Shown here in pieces: positions 1 through 10,469 of a stretch of DNA of 64,000 nt. The DNA is from Ariolimax columbianus (lineage: Eukaryota; Mollusca; Gastropoda; Stylommatophora; Arionidae). Position 1 is the stretch's first letter, and the number at the start of each line of letters is the position of its first letter. The stretch is taken from positions 6,589,641 through 6,653,640 of the forward strand of contig JAVGWX010000019.1 of the NCBI GenBank assembly GCA_036924085.1, written 5' to 3'. The notes under the pieces were generated by a model that searched no databases, was not told the DNA's origin, and saw only the letters and a program-made list of their open reading frames with translations. The translations under genes and the position numbers were made by a program.

Positions 1-38
1 GGACCTCTGAAAACAATCTCACCATAGGAAGAAATCGG

Positions 39-596
39 ATGCAGCAGGCCCTAACATCGCTGGGAGAGTGGGCGAACTCATGGCTGGTCCAAATAAACGA
101 GGAGAAAACCACATGTACAATATTCTCGCTCTCAATAAAACCCAAAAACACCAAATTAGGTCTAAATGGCAAATTCCTGCAGCAAAACGACAACCCAAAC
201 TATCTGGGAGTCACATTTGATCGGCGCATGACATGGAAAAGTCAGATCGAGAGAAACCGAATGAGAGCCAGAGAAAGAATGGCAATCATGAGGAAACTTG
301 CTAGCACAAGCTGGGGAGCAGACGAAAGTATACTAAAGAAACTGTACACTGGAAGAGTGAGACCAGTTCTCGATTATGGCATTGCGGCATGGACAACATC
401 AGCAAAAGCGAACTTCGATAAAGTTAGCAAACTTCAAAACCAAGCCATGAGAGTTATAACAGGAGGCATGAAGTCAACGCCAATTGTAGAACTTAAAAAG
501 TTTACAAAACTGCAATCCATTACCGATACAAGAGACTGCAGAGCCCAGCTGCAGTCAGAGAAACTCCGAAGACTGACTGACCATCCAATTCACTAG
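39..596 (+). pseudogene. RT thumb/connection segment of copy A
   Basis: A 185-codon open stretch. It starts at the motif reading ALTSLGEWANSWLV, shortly after the RT active site, and covers the YLGVTF palm-end motif and the thumb (LYTGRVRPVLDYGIAAW). A TAG at 594-596 interrupts a frame that continues in the sister copies (RLNNLGNGK). Only the distal RT is present, so it cannot encode a working enzyme. Confidence 0.85.
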
Positions 597-852
597 AGAC
601 TAAACAATTTGGGAAATGGGAAACTAAAGCGGAGAAACTTTGCAGAAATAGCCAACGCAATCATGCACGAAGATCCCATAAACGCACTAACAACACCAAA
701 GCCCATCACTACTGTACGAAAACCTACCTGGAGGTAGCATGTATTTCCAGAGGTGGTAGAAAATATACCGGGTATTGGAAACAAAAACTGCCAGACTGAA
801 AAAGAAAGGATAGATACTACCCTAAGCTTTAAATCGAAAAACTACCCAAGCA

Positions 853-1397
853 TGGACTGGACCCATGCATACACCGACGGTTCTGTAACAAACACTACAC
901 AGAACTGAGGGGCAGGAGCTTTCCTGAACCTACCAAATGGCAGAAAAATAACACTGTCATTCGCTACTGGTAAGTGCACAATAAATTTCAGAGCGGAGGC
1001 AGAGGCACTGAGGGCGGCGGTGGAAGAAATGATGACACATACAGAACATGAAAGCCAAACAGTCCTGCTTACAGATGCTCTGGCCGTAGTCACAGCGCTA
1101 AAAAGCCAGCAAAACACTGAGCTTAATGACTTAAGAGCAGTACTCTATCAACTATGCCAGCAGTCCGCACCAAAAAGGGTAGTGGTACAGTGGGTCCCAT
1201 CACACTGCAACATCCAAGGCAACGAGGAGGCAGACAGACTGGCAAACGAAGGTGCAAGACTACCACAAACAGATACTAGTATGACGTACGAAGAGTCAAA
1301 ACGGCTTATTAAAGCCAGATACATAACCAAATGGAAATCTGAACATACCGGCTACACCAAAAACGATGCCTATTACCAGTTGAACAGAAGAGAGTAG
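853..1397 (+). pseudogene. RNase H domain of copy A
   Basis: Carries the RNH signature in order: the YTDGS first Asp, the AEAEAL Glu, the LLTDAL Asp, and the HCNIQGNEEAD block near the end. RNH in LINEs of the I group is thought to remove RNA from the cDNA hybrid. A TGA near 906, just after TQN, and a TAG near 1396, just after RRE, split the domain from its neighbours. The catalytic residues themselves survive. Confidence 0.85.
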
Positions 1398-1457
1398 GTC
1401 GTTGTCTTCAGACTTCGCACTGGCCACAATAGACTGAGGTACCACCTATTCAACAAA

Positions 1458-1772
1458 TTGAATATAGGTGGTACCGACGAATGCCCGTGTGGTACCGGGA
1501 AAATGACCGCTGAGCATCTGCTGCAGAACTGCCGGACATACGAGGATCAGAGAGAGCAGATGTGGCCATCACCAGTGGAACCTCAAGACAAGCTCTATGA
1601 CAGTGTCGACAGCCTCAGGATGACCGCCGCTTTTTTTCGAAAAAATAATGGTTACTGTCTGACTGCGTACTATGAAGAAGAAGAAGAAGAAGAAGAACAG
1701 CACAGAAGCTCATATGACCAGATGACATATATACAATGGGGAATAGAAAACTTCTTCGCAGGACAGTTTTAG
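1458..1772 (+). pseudogene. C-terminal Cys/His motif of copy A running into the GAA tail
   Basis: Encodes the conserved CPCGTGKMTAEHLLQNC knuckle (C-x-C-x8-H-x4-C), probably zinc binding. There is no stop before the (GAA)n tail: the frame reads ...CLTAYYEEEEEEEE and continues into flanking DNA to 1772. The family ORF therefore seems to end in a glutamate run whose length and stop depend on the tail and the insertion site. Confidence 0.75.
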
Positions 1773-2004
1773 AAATCTCTTTGACCTATTTCATACTGTG
1801 GAGAGAAGACACGATATGGAAACTACCCCAATCAGGAGTTACCAACATGTGCTCACGGACACAAGGGTATCTTTTACAAAAATCTACCTGGTTAAACATG
1901 GACAACTATACCAGAAGATCAGACAGGCCGAGAAAAGGAATGTCATTGGAAAGCGATATAGCGCTCACTTTTTAAGATGTGTGTGTGTGTGTATGTATAT
2001 ATAA

Positions 2005-2042
<38 letters not shown>

Positions 2043-2544
2043 TCAGCATGTATCAAACAGTTTAAACGCAGATGACCGCTATATGGACAGCCACATCATA
2101 TGCAACAACAATCTTACACTTCCTCCTAAAGACAGAAGAGAAGGTGGATAACTGAACAGAATTGTGGGGATTAAAAATAAGCCACACCAATATCACCCAT
2201 CACTCACTTCTCACTCTCCCCAAAACAAAGATAAAATAGCAGTACATATAGTAAACATAAAGTAAACCAACAAAAACCTCAGTCGGAATCGCCCACTTTT
2301 CTTTGAGTCAATGTTGGCTCAAGACACAACAGGAAGTCAAATTTTGAGAAAATAAAGGCAATGCCCAGAAACAGACTATGTGAACAACAATACATCGTGG
2401 TGGAGTATTGGGGGGGGGGGTGTTCCTTAACCAATTCTACACTAGGCCAGTTAGGCCAAATATGGAATATACATATTGTAATTTGGCAAACGCACAAATA
2501 TTCAATTCATAATTTGAAAATTAGAATTCCCAGGTGTTACGTAT
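1700..2544. other. Unassigned spacer with (GT)n and (AT)n runs
   Basis: No gene recognised. Contains a short (GT)n run near 1980-1992, an (AT)n tract at about 2008-2040 and a G10 run near 2410. The ORFs here are short and have no family signature I know. Confidence 0.5.
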
Positions 2545-2955
2545 ACTCGTGACTACTTTATGACGCAGAAACATGGGCAATGAATAACAAGTTGGACAAA
2601 AACTATCAAAACCTTCGACACGTGGGTATATAGATAATTGGGTCGGATATCTTGGAAAGAGAAGAACACACAGTTGGAGTTATTGGAGAAATTACGGGCT
2701 GAAAAGAGAATGAATGACCGAAATCAGGATTAGACAGTTACGTCATTTTGCTAATATCAAGATGTACCTCGTTGTTGAAGATCATCCTGGAGGGCAGAGT
2801 GGAAGGCAGTCATTCAAGAGGCAGACACAGTTTTAAGTGGATTGATAACATTATGAGATGGACTTGATGCCGCCTCTCAGATTGCACATTTACAGCAAGA
2901 GATATAGTGCACTGGAGACCCATTGCAGCCGATCTTATGTTCGGAGATCGCACTT
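2545..2955 (+). mobile_element. LINE 3' end remnant (RTE/Jockey-type C-terminus)
   Basis: In shifting frames it reads LLYDAETWAMNNK, ISWKEK and LEGRVEGSHSRGR followed by FKWIDNI and TGLDAA. This order (LLYG-ETWT, RISW, then GR..R-R..WIDNI..WTGL) is typical of the region after RT in many invertebrate LINEs. It is heavily frameshifted and abuts the opposite-strand LINE tail at about 2930-3353. Clade uncertain. Confidence 0.6.
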
Positions 2956-3353
2956 GAACAGAACAGAACTGGATGTCTCCAAACATTTCGATCCTGAACA
3001 ATGTTTGTCCCATCCCTTATATGAGATGTTGCACACGTTCTTGAAAAAGTGTGGGGAAGCCAATTCTTCAAACCCCAATCACTAGCAATCCATATAGGAT
3101 ATCATTTGCCAGCATTTCATCTTCCATGCAGTAAACATGCCCAACCATCGAAGCCATCGCTGCTTCAACAGCGAGTTGATGATGTGAGGGTTTCCTTTCT
3201 GTTAGATATTATTATGCGGCACTCTATCTTGCCACTCAATCATTAACTTATACTAACCAACATAGCTCATGAGAAACGTGTTGAACCGCCGTTTCTTTTG
3301 AGTGTAAGTGTTCCAAGTATCTCTTCTATGCACGAGAGTGCCAATAACGCCCA
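2930..3353 (-). mobile_element. Distal half of RTE-like family F LINE, split by copy 1
   Basis: On the minus strand it reads TLVHRRDTWNTYTQKKRRFNTF, then WQDRVPHNN and LLKQRWLRWLG, matching the post-RT part of family F (compare 53190-53500). It continues the RT that stops at about 8321, so the element was one LINE before chimeric copy 1 inserted at 3366-8309. The edge of the last ~100 bp is unclear. Confidence 0.65.
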
Positions 3354-3365
3354 ATTATTAGACCC
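3354..3365. repeat. Target-site duplication of chimeric copy 1, left
   Basis: Reads attattagaccc and pairs with attgatagaccc at 8310-8321 (10 of 12 identical). It lies directly against the (GAA)n tail on one side. Its partner lies directly against the 18S-derived 5' end. Confidence 0.75.
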
Positions 3366-3903
3366 TTCTTCTTTTTCTTCTTCTTCTTTTTCTTCTTCTT
3401 CTTCTTCTTCTTCTTCGTACTGTCAGACGTCCACTTGTATTTGTTCGAAGAAAGCAGCTGTCATTCTGAATCTGTCGACACTGCCACAGAGAGTGTCTTG
3501 TGTTGCCACTGGTGGTGGCAAAATGTGCTTTCTCTGGTCCTCGTATGTCGAGCAATTCTGCAGCAGATGTTCAGGGCTCATTTTGTCTGTACCACAGGTG
3601 CATTCGTCAGTGCCAACTATCTTCAGTTTATTGAATAGGTGGAACCTCAGTCTGTTGTGGCCTGTCCGGAGTCTGAAGACGACGACCTGCTCTCTTCTGT
3701 TAAACTGGTAATAGGTACACTTTTTTGGAAAGCCAGTATGTTGTTTCCCATTTGGCTATGTATATGGCCCTAATAACCCTTTTGGACTTTTCGTAGCTCA
3801 AACTAGAATCTGGCTGTTGTAGTCTTGCACCTTCTTTTGTCAGTCTGTCTGTCTCCTAGATGCCTTGGATGATTCAGTGTGATGGGACCCACTGTACTAA
3901 TGC

Positions 3904-4230
3904 TTATTTTGGTGCGGACTGCTGGCATAGTTGATAGAGTACTGCTCTTAAATCATTAAGTTCATTATTATTATGGTTTGTAAGTGCGGTAACTACGTTC
4001 AGGTCATTTGTAAACATGACTATCTGGCTTTCATTGCTTTCGCCTGTGAGCATTGCTTTTACTGCAGCCTTCAGTGCCTCTGCCTCCGTTCTGAAATTGC
4101 ATGAGTGATTTCCAGTTGCCACTGACAGTGTTATTTTTCTACCATTTGTTAGGCTCAGGAATACCCCTGTCCCTCCATTCTGTGTTGTTATTGTTACAGA
4201 ACCGTCGGTATATGCATGGCTCCAGTCCAT
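3904..4230 (-). pseudogene. RNase H domain of copy 1
   Basis: A 108-codon open frame with YTDGSV and TEAEAL. The expected LLTDAL motif reads MFTNDL, which disturbs the third catalytic acid. It is cut after QQSAPK, before the HCNIQGNEEAD block. Sister copies at 30382-30912 and 45019-45819 show the intact motif. Confidence 0.8.
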
Positions 4231-4952
4231 GCTTGGGTAGTTTTCCGCTATGTACCTCAGGGTTATGTGTGTTCCTTATTTTTCAGTCTGGCTGTTCTTG
4301 TGTTCAATACCTGGTATATTTTCTACCACATTCGGAATGATATGATGATTCCATGTGGGTTTGCGTACAATAGGGATGCGCTTTTGTGTTATTGCGGTGT
4401 TCATAGGGTCTTCGCTAATCTTTCTTCACCTATTTCTGCAAAGTTTCTCTGCTTTACTTTCCCATTTCCAAATCTATTTAGTCTCTGGTGCTTTGGATGG
4501 TCTGTCAGTCCTCTGAGTTTCTCTGCTTGCTTCTGGGCTCTGCATTCTCTTCTGTCGGTCATGGATTGCAGATGTGTAATCTTTTCAAGTTCTACAATTG
4601 TGGTTGACTTCATGCCTCGTGTTATAACTTTCTGGGTATGGTTTTGAAGTTTGCTAATTTTATCAACGTTTGCCTTAGCTGTAGTTCATGCCGTAATGCT
4701 ATACTTCAGAACTGGTCTCACTCTTCCAGTGTACAGTTTCTTTAGTATTCTTTCGTCTGTCTCCTGCTTTTGCCAGCAAGTTGCCTCAGAGGTCCACATA
4801 GCCAGATCGTCTGCAAACATGGAGCTGTGGACTTTTCTTGGTATATATTATGTAATGCTGGTTATATACACCAGGAAAAGTGTGGGTGACAATACTCCCC
4901 CTTGGGGTACTCCATGCTCCGGTGTCACCTTTTTGGTCATCTGCCCTTGTAC

Positions 4953-5372
4953 TTAAACTCTAGCTGTTCTGTTTTCGAGATAGGGGTTGATCAATCTGTA
5001 CATTTTTCCAGATACTTCACTTCTTCGTAGCTTGAGTTTCACTCCATCTTGCCACACCTTGTCAAATGCCTTCTCTAAATCCACCCAAACCGCTATTTTG
5101 TGTTTTTTCTCCTGGTAAGTATCCTCTATTTCCTGGGCTATGAGAGTGATCTGGTCCTCAGTGGATCTGTGTTGTCTAAACCCTGCTTGATGTGGAATTA
5201 ATATTCGTTTTTCTTCCAGGTGCGACATCAATCTGGTGTTTATCATACGATCCAACAGTTTACCTACACAGCTCAGTAGACTGATAGGCCTGTATCCATT
5301 TGGATCTGTTTTAGCTTGTGTCATTCTTTGGTACTGGTATAAGTACAGCATCTTTCCATGCCTGTGGTACAA
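4953..5372 (-). pseudogene. RT palm fragment of copy 1
   Basis: 139 codons covering RT motif 1 ([15 protein letters not shown]), motif 2 ([12 protein letters not shown]) and motif A (VWVDLEKAFDKVW), ending before the PQG and FADD motifs, which lie in other frames. The APE-RT linker is at 5732-6115. Confidence 0.85.
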
Positions 5373-5897
5373 TAACTATTTTTTTCAGCATTGGTTCAGG
5401 ATTGATAGTAACTTCCAATTTGCTGTTTGGCCCAACCCCATCAGCATTGCGTTTGTTACTTCATCTTTTCCGGGCGATTTATATTTCTTTAAAGTTATCA
5501 TGGCCTCTTCCATTTCGTTCATTGTTAGTTAGGCCATCATGTGCTCCTCTGGTGCTATGTTGATGTTGTCGTGGCTCTTTTGTTTCTAATTAATGTATGT
5601 GTGCCTGTCTGTAGGGACATCAATGCTTTTTGCTCTGGAATAATGTTCTATAAAGGCGTTTACTGCTTTTTTTTCCGGTTAGCATGTTGTCGCGCTGCTT
5701 GATGGTAATTTCTTTATTTGATGGTGTTTAGTCATTCATGGCTCTGACTAAATTTCCAAAGTTTGTTCCCTTCTTTATCTAGATCGAGTCTTTCTGTTTT
5801 TGTTTTTGTTTTTTCCAGCTGTCTCTTGTTATTTGGTTCAGTGTTCTTTTGTATTTCGCAGTGATGGCCTTGATGCCAAAATTTGCATCCATAGATT

Positions 5898-5932
<35 letters not shown>
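5898..5932 (-). repeat. (GA)n expansion inside the copy 1 linker
   Basis: A CT/GA dinucleotide run on the + strand lies where sister copies encode MAEREKSMEAN. On the minus strand the frame reads MAERERER... for about eight repeats before resuming at QSMDAN. It is a microsatellite grown from a short RER-coding seed. Confidence 0.8.
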
Positions 5933-5933
<1 letters not shown>

Positions 5934-7596
5934 ATGTTCCTAGCATATAAGACTTGGTCCTCCGCTTTCTGCAGTTCATGATTCCAATTTGGCTTATAGT
6001 TTTTCCTTGCGCCTCTTTGGATTGTTTCGGTTGCTGCTTCCAGTATTACTTTTCTTAGGCTTTCCACCATAGGTTTCATATTGTTATTTCGTGTATTCAT
6101 AGTTTCACAGTTCATCTGTCAGCATTACAAATCTGTCCCAAACGGCTCGTCTATAGTTCCAACGTGGTAGCGGTTTTATTTCCAGGGGGCTACTTCCAAA
6201 TCAATTTCTAGCCTAATTGGTATGTGGTCGCTACATGCCAATTGGTTGAGCACCTGACGATTTATTGATTGGTGAATATCCACCGTGGAGAAGGTCAAGT
6301 CTGGAGTGGAGGTGGTGTGTCATGTTCTAGAATAGAAGCTAGGGCTGTCGTCTGACCTATTGATAAAATAGAGATTTGTGTCTATCTCCCAGTTTCCCAC
6401 TTCATCCCCTCTGCTGTCTGTGACTGAATATCCCCATCTCTCCGAGTGACTGTTGAAGTCTACAACCACTATGCATTGATTTCCATACTCGAGAGCGAAA
6501 TGTCTTTGTTTGGTGGGCCATACAGGTTGAATATACGGGTTTTCGTTTCCTGTGTCAATTTGTCGACTCCTACAATGTCCGCCGTTCCGGTGTGATTTAC
6601 ATTTTATGTGCTACGGGTTATGCAGTTCCGTGTCATTATCAGAACGCCTCCTTTGTGACCTTCTCTATCAAGACGGAAGGTCTGGTATCCTCTGATTGAA
6701 CATTTGTGGTTTTTGTTGAGGAACGTTTCTTTGATGCATGCCACATATATCTTACCTTCGTACAGGCGATTTGTCAGGGAAACCTTTTTTGGTACTTACT
6801 CCCTCCGTGTTCCCCTGTAGTATTTTAAGTGTCTTCAGTTTTCGGTCAATAGCTCTGGCCGCATCGCCTTGTGCATTGACTCCACAGCACATAAAGGGGT
6901 GTCTGTCAGTAGCATCAGGCGGGTCCCTTTGAGGCGTGGGGCCCAGCACTCTCGCTGCCTGGCGGGACTCCACAGGATGAGCACCATACTTTCTTCATTT
7001 AAGCTGTGACGTCATCATACAGCGATTTACGTTGCACTGTTTCGTTAAGCCTGTGGCCCAGTGCATCCGATTTCAACATACGTTTCTCTAAGGATGCCCG
7101 CCTTAGCCTTTTGCTGTCCCCAGCCCATCTGCAAGGCAGCAGTTGTTTGAGGTCAGAGTTGTCTCTCTTAGGAAAGTTGTCTTGCAGGACTATCGAGTCT
7201 TCCCCCCGTCTCGAAAGAGTGATGATGATTGTGATATGATTGACTTATATACTAGTTTTTCAAGTGTTTCAAAAGAGAGGCAGTCCAGTGTGTCTGTGTC
7301 CCAGGATCGTCACGTCCTGCCAGAAACGTAGCATATAAATGTGAGTGGGGGTATCTCCTTGCTCCCCTTTAGTATTCCCGGTTCCTTGCATTAATGGTAC
7401 GTCTAGTATTTCCCGCCACCTCGGAGGTTGTTACATATGGACAGATGTGCAATGTCCGCTGGCCTATATCTCTTCTGCGTCCATTGGGATGACTGATATG
7501 AGACGCATATAAATACCGAGGCAAGAGTGCATTGATCCAGGAAAAAGGATGGTCATGGCACGGAGATGTTGTTCTCCTGGAGTGGGAACATATCTA

Positions 7597-8078
7597 ATGA
7601 TCGAGGGGTGAGTCTCAACAGTTCGCAGTCAGGTGGCTGCTCTACTGCTTGTACACCCCGATCGAGAACTAAGTCGTCTACACGTGATTTCCCACCTCCA
7701 CGCCGCATGGGTGAATATCGGACAGCTCCCCGCCCGCTTTGATCGGCGGGACGGCAGAAACCTCTTTCTTCGGCTCGACCAGGTCGGGCTGAGACGCAAG
7801 CCCCCAGGTCCCAACCATATCGGTTCCCCCCGTCGCAGTGATGCTAAGAATATTGTCGCATATCCAGGCGGGATTCTGACTTAGAGGCGTTAAGCCATAA
7901 TCTATCAGATGTCAGCCTCGCAAAATTGGCTCTCAGGCAATCACGTGAACCAAATGTCTGAAACCTGTGATTCCTCTCGGATTGTGCAGGATTACCGTAG
8001 CAACGACCTGTCATCAGTCGGGTAAAACTGACCTGTCTTCCGATGTTTTAATTCCAGCATACGTTCCCTATTAGACCC
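7597..8078 (-). pseudogene. 28S rRNA 3'-end pseudogene inside copy 1
   Basis: The reverse complement follows the 28S 3' end: the region of TAATAGGGAACGT, AGACAGGT-AGTTTTACCC, GGTAATCCTGC, GAGAGGAA-C-CAGGTT, CTCTAAGTCAGAATCCCGCC, and the terminal TAGACGACTT-GTTCTCG-TCGGGGT and GCAGAGCAGC text. It is diverged and cannot be a working rRNA. It joins the LINE 5'UTR at about 7597, the same junction as in copy 2 at about 34543. Confidence 0.85.
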
Positions 8079-8107
8079 AACGAAAAAAAATAGGTATGTC
8101 AATCATT

Positions 8108-8309
8108 GGCGTGTTGAGTTAAATTAAGCCGCAAGCGCAACTCATGGTGGTGCCCTTCCGTCAATTCCTTCAAGTTTATGACTAACGCTTAGTGCGAATT
8201 CATCGTTCATGGGGAAGAGTTGCAAGCCCCAATCCCTAGCACGAAGGAGATTCAACGGGTTTCCAAACCCTTTCAAGGCAGGGAGGCATCCATGCTGATT
8301 CCTTCAGTG
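8108..8309 (-). pseudogene. Scrambled 18S rRNA pieces at the 5' end of copy 1
   Basis: Minus-strand reading begins with an 18S 3'-region piece (CACTGAAGGAATCAGC ... CTAGGGATTGGGGCTTGCAA ... CCCCATGAACGA). At about 8180 it jumps back to the 18S core (GGAATTGACGGAAGGGCACC, GGCTTAATTT-ACTCAACACG). In a real 18S the core precedes the 3' region, so the order is inverted. The switch falls at a short TAA-CTT similarity, as expected for template switching. Within 30 bp of the core piece the 28S piece begins. Confidence 0.85.
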
Positions 8310-8321
8310 ATTGATAGACCC
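8310..8321. repeat. Target-site duplication of chimeric copy 1, right
   Basis: attgatagaccc, the partner of 3354-3365. Family F coding text (TKVWVYQ frame on the minus strand) runs up to it. Confidence 0.75.
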
Positions 8322-9057
8322 ACACCTTCGTGTATTCAGATAGCCCAGTGCTCTCTTGTCAGGCGGACCATGGCGGTACTTGCCCTTGCCTAGCCTACTG
8401 TATATCTCCTTTATGAGCAAGAGAGTGTTGCTGATGGCAGTCTCCCGCAAAGTGAAACTGATGACGCCTTCCAGAGTTACGTCATCAATCTCTATGGAGG
8501 GGGGACTCGTAATACTATGTGCGCAGACCTTTGTCTTTTCCAGGCTAATCGTGAGCCCAAACTGCTTGCACTCATCGGCGAATCTGACTCACAGTCTCTG
8601 TAGGACATCCTCTAGATTTATCACTAGAATTTTATCATACGCAAATATCATCTCCCCAATGCGCACTGTTCTCACCTTGGTCTTCGCACGTCGTCGTCAA
8701 CTTTGCCTACAACGCTCAGGAGCGAGATCCCTCTTTAATCATTGTAGTCCTCGCGACAACTTTTGTTTTTTGTAGCACCTCTTGCAGTAAGACCTACGCT
8801 TATCTTTATGCCAATGCGCATGCCATGAATATGTTCTTGCTCTGCACATATCTACATTTCTTCACACATTTTCTGTGAGTACTCATGTGTGCATTGTCTA
8901 GCGGTTCGTTGGTTGGTAATTCAGGCTCTCTTGAGAGCATGACGTGATATCTCGTTTGGGAATTTTTCAAAATCGATGAAAACTTCTTCGATCGCCTCAA
9001 TTACTTGTTCACTTCTTGCGAGATGTGCATTAAGCCAGTCCTGATTAGCCCGTTCCT

Positions 9058-9366
9058 TCATGACAAACGTAGCTTGTGTTTTATGTTAAATGACCTTTTC
9101 ATAACGTTCCACTTAGTTGGGGCGTCAAACTCCGATCGTTTTTGATGAGCACGATTCAGGTCGGACACACACCTATATGCCTTGGAAGGAACCAACATTA
9201 GCGCAGTTTTGTTGTGGGGATGCACCCTTTGTTTGGAGCGGTATAATTTCCAAAACTGCAAGCGTAACCTGCTACATACAGGAGCATAATCGTAGTCACA
9301 GTCTGCACCGTGATAACTTCTAGTTCTGAGGACCATGTTTAAAGAAAGACGTCTGATGACGATCAA
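9058..9366 (-). pseudogene. APE C-terminal part of family F LINE
   Basis: 102 codons with RTRSYHGADCDYDYAPVCSR, equivalent to the RSYHSADCDTDH motif at the end of the endonuclease domain in this family. The catalytic His-bearing TDH has decayed to YDY. Confidence 0.65.
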
Positions 9367-10011
9367 TCGATGTGACCTATGGTGTTTCTAGGATACTTTA
9401 TGTTGCTTCTTGCCTTTTAAAAAAGTATTTGTAATCCATACACATTGTTTTTAGATGCACAACTCCAGGATGCTCTGAACGTTGTCATGGATGCTGCCAA
9501 TATCATGATGCCCGAGGCTGGTAGTTCACACTATTTGCTCCACACCTATTCTAGCATTACATTCTTTGAGAAGGAAAAGTGCTACTTTCATGGCGCTGTT
9601 CTTCATCATTTCCTACAGCTGTCCATAGAAGTGATCCTTCACTCCCTCTTTATATGTCAGAGTGGGAACATAGATGCTAAGGATATTAACAGTTCATGTT
9701 GCGGTTATGATTCCTCATAGATCTACGAAGATGAATCTTCTGAGGCCATTATGGTGTTTCTAATAACAAAGTCAACTGCATGCTGTAGAGACTATTTAGG
9801 TTCACGAACCTTCTAGAAGATAGAGTAGTTTTTCTCCCTAACAGCAATGTCTGGTCATCTGCAGGCAGCCATGTTCTCATTCAATGGAGAAGGCTCCATA
9901 TCAATGATGACTTTCATCCTAGCATCCTTGACTTCTTGAAGATCATGGGGTATGCCTGGACACATAGTACACACGTTTCCGTTTGAACATCGAAGAGCTG
10001 GAGTCTTCTTT

Positions 10012-10469
10012 TCATTGTTTTTGTTTGGTGCAAATTAAACATATGCTTGTCAACCATGCACTAATATACAGGCAACCACTGGAGCGGGCGGACGTTGATG
10101 TTGGCAGACGTTGGCGTACAATGGGACGCAATGATTCTCGCAACGTCGAAGGAGACAAGTGGCGCCATTTGCCTACATCAATCGGGTGGAACTTATAATC
10201 CGAAGACTGCCAGCCTCCGTGTCCTCACTCGAAAGCCTGAGAGCTGAATATGGAGACTCAGGGTTGCCTAAACTACAGAATCCCCCTCTCGGCCTCACTA
10301 GTGTATTTCAAGGGAATGCAAAGCATAACGATTTGGTCTCAGCTCAGCTACAGATGCTAAATCCATTCGCCTTATGTTGTACCAATGTGGATTGTATGTA
10401 TGGGTTTACTCTCGAAGCCTTACAGTCTCCTGAGGTTACCACAACGTAGGACAGTTGATCTCGCAGAAG
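10012..10469. other. Unassigned spacer before the satellite
   Basis: No gene recognised. Short open frames at 9983-10198 and 10159-10449 on the + strand show no family motif. Confidence 0.4.

Larger units (their letters stand above)
1..1699 (+). mobile_element. Element N copy A: I-clade/Nimbus-like LINE, 3' half
   Basis: The 3' part of a LINE whose 5' end lies outside the window. It enters just after the RT FADD motif, runs through the RT thumb, RNase H and the C-terminal Cys/His motif, and ends in a (GAA)n tail at about 1674-1697. The same sequence order recurs four more times in the window, which defines the family. The coding frame is broken by stops near 595, 906 and 1396, so it is a dead copy. 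The clade call rests on RT plus RNH, the Cys/His tail and the trinucleotide 3' tail. I am sure it is an RNH-bearing LINE and less sure of the exact clade. Confidence 0.9.
3366..7596 (-). mobile_element. Element N LINE body of copy 1
   Basis: Full-length LINE layout without a clear ORF1. APE lies at about 6990-6120, a linker at 6115-5500, RT at 5470-4240, RNH at 4230-3900, the Cys/His motif near 3620-3580 and the tail at 3417-3366. RT motifs such as [26 protein letters not shown] and DLEKAFDKVW are intact, but ORFs are cut into pieces of 140 codons or fewer. In RNH the LLTDA motif reads MFTND, so the third acidic position is disturbed. Confidence 0.88.
3366..8309 (-). mobile_element. Chimeric rRNA-LINE insertion, copy 1
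   Basis: A 4.9-kb unit read on the minus strand: an 18S 3'-region piece (8309 to ~8180), an 18S core piece (~8180-8108), the 28S 3' end (8078 to ~7597), the LINE 5'UTR (to ~7000), APE, RT, RNH, the Cys/His motif and a (GAA)n tail (3417-3366). It sits inside a family F LINE whose RT frame stops at ~8321 and resumes at ~3353. The 18S text ends exactly where the duplication begins, so the rRNA lies inside the insertion. Many frameshifts make it inactive. Confidence 0.85.
8310..10011 (-). mobile_element. Family F RTE-like LINE, proximal part
   Basis: Minus strand: APE begins near 10010 (CTMCPGIPHDLQEVKDARM), continues with FLLKECNARIGVEQ near 9570 and RSYHGADCDYDY near 9310, then a linker to about 8800. 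The text then jumps to late RT (RAKTKVR, GLTISLEKTKV, SPPSIEIDDVTLEGV) at 8760-8356, so most of the RT palm is deleted. It resumes at 3353 beyond chimeric copy 1. The family is the same as 50350-50920 and 51170-53810. Confidence 0.75.

Noticed and set aside
3358..3555. Arg-rich minus-strand protein
   Set aside because: The Arg run is the (GAA)n tail of copy 1 read in another frame.
8069..8078. tattagaccc at 8069-8078 as the right-hand duplication of copy 1
   Set aside because: It matches 3356-3365 perfectly, but rRNA sequence shared with copy 2 continues past it to 8309, and the host LINE resumes only after 8321. The pair 3354-3365/8310-8321 fits both edges. The match is probably coincidental.
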